Positions 24,683 to 32,622 of a stretch of DNA of 64,000 nucleotides are shown here, one piece after another. The notes under the pieces are model-generated. The model saw nothing but the letters and a program-made list of their open reading frames with translations. It was not told the origin of the DNA and searched no databases. Every line of letters starts with the position of its first letter. Position 1 is the stretch's first letter. The position numbers were made by a program, and so were the translations under genes. This DNA is from Hyphomicrobiales bacterium (GTDB lineage: Bacteria; Pseudomonadota; Alphaproteobacteria; Rhizobiales; Rhizobiaceae). The DNA is taken from assembly GCA_900469955.1 (NCBI GenBank), contig UBYX01000045.1, positions 1 to 64,000 on the forward strand. Direction: 5' to 3'.

Positions 24683-25421
24683 CGAACAGTCCTTCTCGCG
24701 CGCTGACGGCCAGGTCCGGTCGATCGGTGGTGATCTGGCGGATCGGCCGCTTCAGCCAAAACGACAGATCATCCGGCTCGTTCGGCACCCAGACGCCCAA
24801 CTTTTCGGCCGGTATCAAGGCGGAGAGCAGGTCCCATTCCTCGGAGAGCAGCGCCTTCTCGATGGCAAGCACGTCGGACACCTGCAGCATGAATTCCACC
24901 GACTGCCTCAGGCCCCGAACCTCGACGGACTTGTGATTGAGCGAAGAAAGCCGGCGGATATGCCGTGCCACCTCACCGACTTTCTTCAGGACATCACCGT
25001 TGAAGCTTGTGAGGAACGCGCGGTCTGCCAGGCCGAAGCGGTCCAGCTCCGCAGCCGCCTTTGCTTCAAGACCGTCATAGGGCTTCCCATCGGCATCCGC
25101 CTTCAGCTCCACATGCAGTTCGAGGCCGGTCGGCGCGTAGATCTCCAGCACCTCCTCAAGGGTCGGTATGCGTTCGCCGGTACCTTTGAGGATGACCGAG
25201 CGATATTCGCCGGCGGCAAGATCAGCCACACGGCCGGACCGCTCCGTTGTGCGGTCAAGCGTCGCGTCATGGATGACCAGAAGCTCCCCGGCGGCGCTGA
25301 GATGGACATCGAACTCCACGGCTTCGACCTTGAGCCCGATGAGGTTGCGGAAGCCTGGGAGGCTGTTCTCTGCCCAGAGATTGCGAGCGCCGCGATGGCC
25401 GACGATGATCGGAGTGGTCAT
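24669..25421 (-). CDS. ugpQ: Glycerophosphodiester phosphodiesterase (UgpQ-like, cytoplasmic)
   Basis: A 250-residue GDPD-family enzyme that cleaves glycerophosphodiesters to glycerol 3-phosphate and an alcohol. Catalytic elements are HRGARNLWAENS near the N-terminus, the metal-binding EFDVHLSAAG and the second histidine in LLVIHDATLDRTT. No signal peptide is seen, so it acts on imported substrate in the cytoplasm. It starts 12 bases after the ugpE-like permease, matching the E. coli ugp order except that ugpC is missing between them. Confidence 0.92.
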   Translation of the reverse strand: MTTPIIVGHRGARNLWAENSLPGFRNLIGLKVEAVEFDVHLSAAGELLVIHDATLDRTTERSGRVADLAAGEYRSVILKGTGERIPTLEEVLEIYAPTGLELHVELKADADGKPYDGLEAKAAAELDRFGLADRAFLTSFNGDVLKKVGEVARHIRRLSSLNHKSVEVRGLRQSVEFMLQVSDVLAIEKALLSEEWDLLSALIPAEKLGVWVPNEPDDLSFWLKRPIRQITTDRPDLAVSAREGLFDAVH

Positions 25422-25433
25422 TGGAAATACCTC

Positions 25434-26354
25434 TTATTTGCTGGAATCCACCAGGCCCCTGGTGAACCACCGCTGCATCAGGAGAATGACGAGCGCAGGG
25501 GGCGCCATAACGAAAAAGGAAGCCGCCATCGCCAGGTGCCAGGCGGGCTGGGCATCAGCCACCGGGATCAGATCCTTCAGCCCGATCATCGCAGTGTACA
25601 TCTCCTTTTCAGTGGTGAAGAGCAGAGGCCACAGATACTGGTTCCAGCCATAGAGGAAGAGGATGATCGACAGCGCCGCGATGTTGGAGCTGGACAGCGG
25701 CAGCAGCACGTCGCGAAAGAATTTCAACGGACCTGCACCATCGAGCTTGGCTGCCTCGCAGAGCTCGTCCGGGACAGTCAGGAAAAACTGGCGAAACAAG
25801 AAGGTCGCGGACGCCGAGGCGATCAGGGGCAGGATGAGACCGCCGTAGCTGTTGATCATGTTCCACTGCAGGGCCGCGTCGAGTTGGTAGCCGGTCGTGC
25901 TGGCGAGGAAACCGGTCAAGCCGATTGCTGCAAAGAAGGAACGAAGCGGCCCTCCAGCATCCGCGACGGCCTCGTAGGTCGGAATGATACGCACTTCGAC
26001 CGGCAGCATCAGCGAGATGAAGATCAGCCAGAAAGCCGTCATGCGGAAGGGAAAGCGAAAATAGGTGACCGCAAAACCGGCAATGACCGAAGCAGCCAGC
26101 TTGCCGACGACGATGCCGACCGTGACGATAATTGAATTGAGGTAGAGTCGCCCGAAATCGCCTTCCTTCCACGCCGAAACGGTGTTTTCGACGAAATGGT
26201 CGCCCGGTACCAGCGGGAACGGTACCTGCTGCACCTCACTGACCGTCAGCGAACCGGCAACGAAGGCGAAATAGAGGGGCAGGCAGACGACCGCGGCGCC
26301 GATCAGAAGCACCACATGGCAGAACAGGGAAAGCCAGATATGCCGTTCGACCAT
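25434..26354 (-). CDS. ugpE: sn-Glycerol 3-phosphate-type ABC permease UgpE
   Basis: A 306-residue CUT1-family permease. The N-terminus MVERHIWLSLFCHVVLLIG aligns position for position with E. coli UgpE and decides the ATG at 26354 over a GTG two codons earlier. The EAA loop CEAAKLDGAGPLKFFRDVLLP is intact, and about six membrane segments are visible. It is translationally close to the UgpA-like gene (stop at 26357). Confidence 0.9.
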   Translation of the reverse strand: MVERHIWLSLFCHVVLLIGAAVVCLPLYFAFVAGSLTVSEVQQVPFPLVPGDHFVENTVSAWKEGDFGRLYLNSIIVTVGIVVGKLAASVIAGFAVTYFRFPFRMTAFWLIFISLMLPVEVRIIPTYEAVADAGGPLRSFFAAIGLTGFLASTTGYQLDAALQWNMINSYGGLILPLIASASATFLFRQFFLTVPDELCEAAKLDGAGPLKFFRDVLLPLSSSNIAALSIILFLYGWNQYLWPLLFTTEKEMYTAMIGLKDLIPVADAQPAWHLAMAASFFVMAPPALVILLMQRWFTRGLVDSSK

Positions 26355-26356
26355 GG

Positions 26357-27328
26357 TCACACCTGGTAGTTGACTTTGCGCTCGACGGCGCGGAACTGCA
26401 AGACCGTGAAGAGGACGGCGATTGCCATCAGCACCACGGATTGGGCGGCGGAAGAGCCCAGATCGAGCTGACGGAATCCGTCCTGGTAGACCTTGTAGAC
26501 CAGCGTGTTGGTGCTGCCGGCCGGGCCGCCATGGGTGATGACGTCGATAATACCGAAGGTCTCGAAGAGACCGTAAACGAAATTCATCACGATCAGGAAG
26601 AAGATCGTCGGCGCAGCCATCGGCAGCGTGATCGTCAGGAAACGCCGAACCGGCCCTGCGCCGTCGATTGCGCCGGCCTCAATGACGGAGGCGGGCACCG
26701 CGAGAAAAGCCGCCACGAGGAAGATGTAGTCGTAACAGACGTGCTTCCAGATCGCCGCCACCGAGACCAGAAGAAGCGCATCGGACGGGCGGCGGTTCGG
26801 ATCCCAGGCATATCCGAGCTCGTGCAACATCTGAGCCAGCGGTCCGACAGTCGGGTTGAAGAGAAAGGCCCAGAGCACCCCGGAAATCGCCGGTGCGATG
26901 GCATAGGGCAGCAGGATGACGCCTTTGTAGATCGCCCGGCCGCGCATCACTTGATCAGTGGCGAAGGCGAAAAGGCCGGCGACAAAGAGCGTCACGAAGC
27001 ATTGGACCGTCGTGAACCATAAGGTCAGCACAGCGCTGTCGCGGTATTCCGGGCTCGAAAACAGCGTGGTGAAATTATCAAGGCCGACGAAGATCATCGT
27101 CGCCCCGAAGGGATCCACCTGCACGAAGGCGAGTGACAGCGCCTTCCAGGTGGGGATGAAAAAGAAAAAGAGCAGGATGAGGAGCTGCGGAGCGAGAAGA
27201 CCCGCCGCCAACCAGGGCCGCCGGAAATGCGAGGACTTCAACCCGGTTTCCGACGAACTGACGAGCGAACCCAGCTTCAGCCGCAGCGGGAAACGAGGGC
27301 GCGCCGCCGCGCCCACGTTCAACCTCAT
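26357..27328 (-). CDS. ugpA: sn-Glycerol 3-phosphate-type ABC permease UgpA
   Basis: A 323-residue CUT1 permease. After a polar N-terminus, a strong membrane segment (LLAPQLLILLFFFFIPTWKA) begins the typical six-helix pattern, with EAA loop IEAGAIDGAGPVRRFLTITL. The ATG at 27328 lies 4 bases after the UgpB-like stop; longer in-frame extensions overlap the ugpB gene and look like shadow sequence. It forms the channel with UgpE. Confidence 0.9.
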   Translation of the reverse strand: MRLNVGAAARPRFPLRLKLGSLVSSSETGLKSSHFRRPWLAAGLLAPQLLILLFFFFIPTWKALSLAFVQVDPFGATMIFVGLDNFTTLFSSPEYRDSAVLTLWFTTVQCFVTLFVAGLFAFATDQVMRGRAIYKGVILLPYAIAPAISGVLWAFLFNPTVGPLAQMLHELGYAWDPNRRPSDALLLVSVAAIWKHVCYDYIFLVAAFLAVPASVIEAGAIDGAGPVRRFLTITLPMAAPTIFFLIVMNFVYGLFETFGIIDVITHGGPAGSTNTLVYKVYQDGFRQLDLGSSAAQSVVLMAIAVLFTVLQFRAVERKVNYQV

Positions 27329-27332
27329 GGCA

Positions 27333-28658
27333 TCACTTGCCGGCATGGAGCTTCTCGTACTGGCGCAGGATTTCGTTGCCGCGCTTGACGGAGCTGTCGA
27401 GCGCTTCCTGCGGTGCCTTCTTGCCGGTCCAGACGGCCTGCATTTCCTCAAGCAGGATCGCGGTCGCCTGATTGTGGTTGCCGAAGCGGAAGCCACGGGA
27501 ATTGTCGGTCGGCTCGCCGCGGGAGAGCTGCTCGATAGCAATCTCACGGGTCGGGTGATTCTTGAAATAACCGTCCTGCTTCATCTTCGCATAGGCGGCG
27601 TTGGTCACCGGCACATAACCGGTCGCCTTGCTCCACCATTCCTGCACGGTGGGTTGAGCGACATAATTGAAGAAGGCGGCAACACCTGCCTGAACCTCTT
27701 CCGGCTTTCCCTTGATCGCCCAAAGCGCGGCGCCGCCGATCGTGCTGTTCTTCGGCTGGACGCCTTCCTCATGCGGCATGACCGCGGCGCTCCACTTGAA
27801 CTTGGCATCTGCCTCGACGGCCGAATGGCTGGCTGTGGAATTGATGATCGAGGCGCAGGTGCCCGAGGTGTAGAGGCTAATCGGCGCCACGCCCTGACCG
27901 GCGATCTTCAGCACGCCATCATCGATCCACTTCTTCAGCCGCGCGACCTGCCCAACGACGGAAGTCTTGTTGTAGACGAATTCGGTGTCGAGGCCGCCGT
28001 AGCCATTGGCCTTGGTTCCGAACGGCTGATCGTTGATGGCCGAATAATTCTCGATCAGGCTCCACTGGAAGTCGCCCGGCAATGCCATGGGGCAGTCGGT
28101 GACCTTCTTTTCCTTCAGCGCATAGAGCTGCTTTTCAAGCCCCTGCCAGGTATCGGCGGGCGCGCCGAAGCCAGCAGCCTTCAAGGCATCGGCATTGTAC
28201 CAGAGGATCGGCGTCGAGGAGTTGAAAGGCAGCGCCGCAGGCTTGCCGTTGACAATGTAAAAACCTGCCACCGGCTTTACGAAATCGCTCCAGTCGATCT
28301 TATAGCCCTGTTTGGCCATCAATTCATCCGCCGGGATAATGGCGCCGGATTTCAGCATGGTCATGAAGCCGCGCTCTGCCGACTGAAGGATAGCCGGTTG
28401 CTGGTTGACGCGGTAGGCGGCGACCATGGCCGCCATCGTCTCTTCGTAATTGCCCTTGAACGTGCCGACGACCTCGTACTTGTCCTGCGATTTATTGAAG
28501 TCGGAGATCAACTGCTGCACGGTTTCGCCAAGCTTGCCGGAGATGGCGTACCACCATTCGATCTTGACGCGTTCCGCCGCGGAAGCGCCGGCCGCGCCCA
28601 TCAGCAACGCACCGGCGGCAAGCAGGCCGGCAACCGATCTCACATATATCGAAGCCAT
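27333..28658 (-). CDS. ugpB: sn-Glycerol 3-phosphate-type periplasmic binding protein UgpB
   Basis: A 441-residue extracellular binding protein. The signal peptide runs to about residue 27 (GAAGASA then AERVKIEWWYAISG). UgpB-like features include the WWYAISGKLGETVQ start and the FNSSTPILWYNADALKAAG segment. It is the first gene of a tightly packed operon binding protein - permease - permease - ugpQ - phoD - HAD phosphatase. UgpB proteins bind glycerol 3-phosphate and glycerophosphocholine. Exact ligand here is inferred; the enzymes downstream support an organophosphate. Confidence 0.88.
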   Translation of the reverse strand: MASIYVRSVAGLLAAGALLMGAAGASAAERVKIEWWYAISGKLGETVQQLISDFNKSQDKYEVVGTFKGNYEETMAAMVAAYRVNQQPAILQSAERGFMTMLKSGAIIPADELMAKQGYKIDWSDFVKPVAGFYIVNGKPAALPFNSSTPILWYNADALKAAGFGAPADTWQGLEKQLYALKEKKVTDCPMALPGDFQWSLIENYSAINDQPFGTKANGYGGLDTEFVYNKTSVVGQVARLKKWIDDGVLKIAGQGVAPISLYTSGTCASIINSTASHSAVEADAKFKWSAAVMPHEEGVQPKNSTIGGAALWAIKGKPEEVQAGVAAFFNYVAQPTVQEWWSKATGYVPVTNAAYAKMKQDGYFKNHPTREIAIEQLSRGEPTDNSRGFRFGNHNQATAILLEEMQAVWTGKKAPQEALDSSVKRGNEILRQYEKLHAGK

Positions 28659-28727
28659 GTTTCGGATCCTTCTACCGGGTCTTTCTCACGACCCGCCTTG
28701 TTTCGGTTCTGGCCATCTCCATCCGTC

Positions 28728-28769
28728 TGGGTTAGCCATGACGCACATGGGTTAGGTTACATATGTTAC
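28728..28769. promoter_or_regulatory. Candidate SorC operator region between ugpB and the regulator gene
   Basis: TGGGTTAG occurs twice (28728-28735 and 28748-28755), exactly 20 bases apart, i.e. on the same face of the helix. It is followed by a near-perfect dyad GTTACATATGTTAC (28756-28769; 12 of 14 positions symmetric). All lie in the 151-base divergent gap, so the adjacent SorC-family regulator is the likely binder. Confidence 0.45.
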
Positions 28770-28809
28770 ACCGTTGTGACGTTTGTGAAAAGCAGCAGGT
28801 GATGGGGAC

Positions 28810-29742
28810 ATGGAACATCGTGAATTGATGGCGCGGGCTGCTTGGCTCTACCACGTTGAGGGGCTTACCCAGCAGCAGATTGCCGAACGGATGAACATCA
28901 CCCGGCGACGGGTAAACGAAATCCTGTCGGAAGCCCTGGAAACCGGCGTTGTACGAATCAGTTTCGATTCCGCGCTTTCGGAAAGCGTCGAACTGGAGGT
29001 GAAGCTGCGCAAGCGCTTCGCCCTCAGGGACGCGGTCGTGGTTCCGACCCCGAGCGATAAGGCTCTCTTACATTCCGTCCTCGGGCGCGGCGCCGCCGGC
29101 TTCCTCGGGCGACTGATCCAGACGCAGAAGCCGGCTTCGATCGGTATCGGCTGGGGCTCGACGCTCCGCGAGACGATCCAGCACATGCCGTCGCTCAACG
29201 AGCCGCAGATCAAGGTGCGCTCCATGATGGGCGGCCTTACCCACGGCTCCGAAATCAACACATTCGAAATCGTCCGCGGCTTCGCCCAGGCGATCAATGC
29301 CCAATGCCGCTATTTCGCCGCGCCGATTTATGCGGAAAGTCCGGAATCACGTGACGCCATCATATCCCAGACGGTCTTTCAGAGGACTTTCAGGCAGATC
29401 TGCGAGGTGGACGTTGCCTGTTTGAGCGTCGGCGACGTATCGCAGCAATCGCTGCAGGTGCGCTACGGCCTGCCCGAAGGCACGAGCGAGGAAATCCTTC
29501 AGAAGGCCGGCGCGGTGGGGGATCTAATGGGCCGGTATCTCAACGCCTCGGGGCAAGAAATCGACCTCCCGCTGAACCGGCAGGTGCTCTCGCCGGAGCT
29601 GGACGACTTCCGTGGCATCGGCTGCCGCATCGTCGCGTCCGGCGGCGCACATAAGCATAAAATTCTTCATGCGGTGGCACAAAGCGGCCTTGCCAACGTG
29701 CTGATCACCGATGCCGACAGCGCCCGGGCAATCCTCGCCTAG
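28810..29742 (+). CDS. SorC/DeoR-type sugar-binding transcriptional regulator
   Basis: A 310-residue SorC-family regulator. The N-terminal helix-turn-helix (LTQQQIAERMNITRRRVNEI, about residues 19-38) is followed by the sugar-isomerase-like effector domain with IGIGWGSTLRETI and the late IVASGGAHKHKILHA phosphate/sugar-binding motif. Members sense phosphorylated sugars or polyols. It is divergent from the ugpB-like operon and probably controls it. The gene ends 4 bases inside the convergent methylmalonyl-CoA mutase gene. Confidence 0.92.
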   Translation: MEHRELMARAAWLYHVEGLTQQQIAERMNITRRRVNEILSEALETGVVRISFDSALSESVELEVKLRKRFALRDAVVVPTPSDKALLHSVLGRGAAGFLGRLIQTQKPASIGIGWGSTLRETIQHMPSLNEPQIKVRSMMGGLTHGSEINTFEIVRGFAQAINAQCRYFAAPIYAESPESRDAIISQTVFQRTFRQICEVDVACLSVGDVSQQSLQVRYGLPEGTSEEILQKAGAVGDLMGRYLNASGQEIDLPLNRQVLSPELDDFRGIGCRIVASGGAHKHKILHAVAQSGLANVLITDADSARAILA

Positions 29743-31904
29743 ATGTTGCGCCGCTTGCCTTCGAGCAGGTCGAGGATGGAGTTGGCGGCATCGAGAACAT
29801 TGGTGCCCGGACCGAAGACCGCCGCGACGCCGTGCTCCATCAGGTAATCGTAATCCTGCCGTGGGACAACGCCGCCGACCACGACGATGATGCTTTCGGC
29901 GCCCTTGGCCTTTAGGGCCTCGACGAGCTGCGGCGCCAGCGTCCTGTGACCGGCGGCAAGCGACGACATGCCGACCACTTGCACCTTTTCCCTGATCGCA
30001 AGGTCGGCGGCCTCTTCAGGCGTCTGAAACAGCGGGCCGGCGAGCACCTCGAAACCGATGTCCCCGAAGGCCGAGGCGATCACCTTGGCGCCACGGTCGT
30101 GGCCGTCCTGGCCGAGCTTGGCAACCATGACCTTCGGCCTGTTACCGAGTGTTTGGGCATAACCGCCAAGCCGCGAGACGATCGTCTTGTATTCCGGGTC
30201 GTCCTCGTAGGCGGGTCCGTAGATATCGCTGACCACTTCCGGCACCGCCGAATGGCCGCCGAAGGCCTGGCGCATCGCGTCGGAGATCTCGCCGACGGTG
30301 GCGCGAGCCCGGGCGGCTTCGATCGCCACTTCCAGTAGGTTTCCCTCCCCGGTCTCAGCGGCTTCCTCCAGGACGGCGAGCGCCGCCGCCACGCGCTTGG
30401 GATCCCGCTTGCGCCGCACCTCCTCCAGCCGTTTGATCTGAGCCTTGCGGACTGCGGTGTTGTCGATCGCCAGGATGTCCAGTTCGTCTTCGTTCTCCAG
30501 CCGGTATTTGTTGACGCCGACGATGATCTCCTCGCCGCGGTCGACGGCGGCCTGACGGCGGGTGGCAGCTTCCTCGATCAGCCGCTTCGGCAGGCCTTCG
30601 GCGACAGCTTTCGTCATGCCACCCATGGCCTCGACCTCCTCGATCAGAGCCCAGGCCTTTTCCGCCAGTTCATTGGTCAGGCTTTCGACATAGTAGGAGC
30701 CCGCCAGCGGATCGACGACCTTGGTGATACCGGTCTCGTGCTGCAGGATGAGCTGCGTATTGCGGGCGATGCGGGCAGAAAAATCGGTCGGCAAGGCCAT
30801 CGCCTCGTCGAGCGCATTGGTGTGCAGCGACTGCGTCCCGCCGAGCACGGCCGAAAGAGCCTCGTACGCCGTACGAATGACGTTGTTGTAGGGGTCTTGC
30901 TCCTGGAGCGACACGCCCGATGTCTGGCAATGGGTGCGCAGCATCAGCGACGATGCCTTCTGCGGCCTGAACTCTTCCATGATCCGCGACCAGAGCAGGC
31001 GGGCGGCGCGCAGCTTGGCGGCCTCCATGAAGAAATTCATGCCGATCGCGAAGAAAAAGGAAAGGCGACCGGCGAATTCGTCGACATTCAGCCCCTTGGC
31101 AAGGGCTGCCCGGACATATTCGCGGCCGTCGGCGAGCGTGAAGGCCAGTTCCTGTACCAGCGTAGCACCCGCCTCCTGCATGTGATAGCCGGATATCGAA
31201 ATCGAATTGAAACGCGGCATTTCCTTCGCCGTGAATTCGATGATATCGGCGACGATCCGCATGGAAGGCTCGGGCGGATAAATATAGGTGTTGCGGACCA
31301 TGAACTCCTTCAGAATGTCGTTCTGGATGGTTCCGGAAAGCTCGGCCCGCGAACAGCCTTGCTCCTCGCCGGCAACGATGAAGGAGGCGAGGATCGGGAT
31401 GACCGCGCCGTTCATGGTCATGGAGACGGACATCTCCTTCAGCGGGATGCCGTCGAACAGGATCTTCATGTCCTCGACGCTGTCGATCGCGACCCCTGCC
31501 TTGCCGACATCGCCCTCGACGCGCGGATGATCGCTGTCATAGCCACGATGGGTGGCAAGATCGAAGGCCACCGACAGACCCTTTTGGCCAGCGGCAAGAT
31601 TGCGACGATAGAAGGCATTGGAGGCTTCGGCCGTCGAGAAGCCGGCATACTGACGGATCGTCCAAGGTCGCCCGGCATACATGGTTGCCCGCGGCCCGCG
31701 AACGAACGGTTTCATGCCCGGCAGCGAGTCCAGGTGATCGACCCCCTGCAGGTCCTCGGCAGTATAGAGCGGCTTGACGTCAATGCCCTCCGGCGTGTGC
31801 CAGACGAGCGTTTCCGGCGAAGCCTTCAGCTCCTTCTCGGCAAGCGCCTCCCAATCTTTTACCGCGCTTGAGGCCTCAACCGCTTCGACATTTTTTTTCG
31901 GCAC
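29739..31904 (-). CDS. Methylmalonyl-CoA mutase (single-subunit)
   Basis: A 721-residue B12-dependent mutase that interconverts (R)-methylmalonyl-CoA and succinyl-CoA. The catalytic barrel has the signature RPWTIRQYAGFSTAEASN and the substrate block RNTYIYPPEPSMRI. The C-terminal cobalamin domain has the DGHDRG histidine motif near residue 600 (KLGQDGHDRGAKVI). Length matches the homodimeric type (E. coli Sbm, human MUT; bhbA of Ensifer). It is the last gene of a pccB - GST - unknown - pccA - unknown - mutase series, 124 bases after the unknown secreted protein. Confidence 0.95.
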   Translation of the reverse strand: MPKKNVEAVEASSAVKDWEALAEKELKASPETLVWHTPEGIDVKPLYTAEDLQGVDHLDSLPGMKPFVRGPRATMYAGRPWTIRQYAGFSTAEASNAFYRRNLAAGQKGLSVAFDLATHRGYDSDHPRVEGDVGKAGVAIDSVEDMKILFDGIPLKEMSVSMTMNGAVIPILASFIVAGEEQGCSRAELSGTIQNDILKEFMVRNTYIYPPEPSMRIVADIIEFTAKEMPRFNSISISGYHMQEAGATLVQELAFTLADGREYVRAALAKGLNVDEFAGRLSFFFAIGMNFFMEAAKLRAARLLWSRIMEEFRPQKASSLMLRTHCQTSGVSLQEQDPYNNVIRTAYEALSAVLGGTQSLHTNALDEAMALPTDFSARIARNTQLILQHETGITKVVDPLAGSYYVESLTNELAEKAWALIEEVEAMGGMTKAVAEGLPKRLIEEAATRRQAAVDRGEEIIVGVNKYRLENEDELDILAIDNTAVRKAQIKRLEEVRRKRDPKRVAAALAVLEEAAETGEGNLLEVAIEAARARATVGEISDAMRQAFGGHSAVPEVVSDIYGPAYEDDPEYKTIVSRLGGYAQTLGNRPKVMVAKLGQDGHDRGAKVIASAFGDIGFEVLAGPLFQTPEEAADLAIREKVQVVGMSSLAAGHRTLAPQLVEALKAKGAESIIVVVGGVVPRQDYDYLMEHGVAAVFGPGTNVLDAANSILDLLEGKRRNI

Positions 31905-32028
31905 CGATTCCTCCCAGCATGCGAATGAAACATGCGCATCGTCGCGCTCTTTGCCTAGAGCTAGGCGTATAAGTAGTTTTGCTTGCGACCGCGAGAACCC
32001 GCCTCTGCGCAGATTTTCTCAAGATCGA

Positions 32029-32622
32029 TCAGCGCGAAAGGCGGAAGCTCGCGAGGTAGCCGCCGCAAAGGTCTTCCGCGATCTCCCGTTGATCCGTCGG
32101 ATATTCGCAAGCGACCGTAAACACGCTTCGCGGTGTCTTGGACACGCGCATGAAGGCGCTTCTATTGGGGCCGGCGACGGCAGCGAAGACAAACTCCTCA
32201 TCGCCACTCTTTTCAACCTTTAACGGCGGAACCGTTCCTCCCAATTTGGCTGCGGTATCGTGAACGAGAGCGATGAGATCCGGTGATTTCGTCCTCTCGT
32301 TCCTTTCCGTTTCGATGGCGCCGAATTCATAACCGTCGGTGCTCTTGCTGCCGAGGCCATGCAGCACCAGCTGGCCGACATTCGGATCATCGGCAATGAT
32401 TGTGTAGTCGTTGAAAGGGATTGGCGACAGGATGGAAAAATGCCCCTTCGTGGATGTCGCCGGATAAAAGCCCTCCGCGTCCTTTTCCTCCACCCACTTC
32501 CGATGCAGTTCGACCCGCGGTTCCGCTGCTGATGCAAACGAGGCCGCCGCACAAAGCACGACAGCGCCGCCGACAAGGCTCCAGCCAAAGGAGCGGGCAG
32601 TCGTGAACAGCGGCCTCATCAT
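32029..32622 (-). CDS. Secreted protein of unknown function between pccA and the mutase
   Basis: A 197-residue protein with a signal peptide (WSLVGGAVVLCAAASFASA) and a predicted mature start at AEPRVELHRKW. No family is recognised. Two cysteines near the C-terminus (ACEYPTDQREIAEDLCGG) could form a disulfide in the periplasm. The ATG at 32622 overlaps the pccA stop (ATGA), so translation is coupled to a cytoplasmic biotin enzyme even though this protein is exported. That pairing is curious and unexplained. Confidence 0.82.
   Translation of the reverse strand: MMRPLFTTARSFGWSLVGGAVVLCAAASFASAAEPRVELHRKWVEEKDAEGFYPATSTKGHFSILSPIPFNDYTIIADDPNVGQLVLHGLGSKSTDGYEFGAIETERNERTKSPDLIALVHDTAAKLGGTVPPLKVEKSGDEEFVFAAVAGPNRSAFMRVSKTPRSVFTVACEYPTDQREIAEDLCGGYLASFRLSR

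Noticed and set aside
28659..28809. Search for a PHO box upstream of the ugp-like operon
   Set aside because: TTGTGA repeats at 28774 and 28783 have 9-base spacing and do not match the 11-base CTGTCAT-type arrangement.
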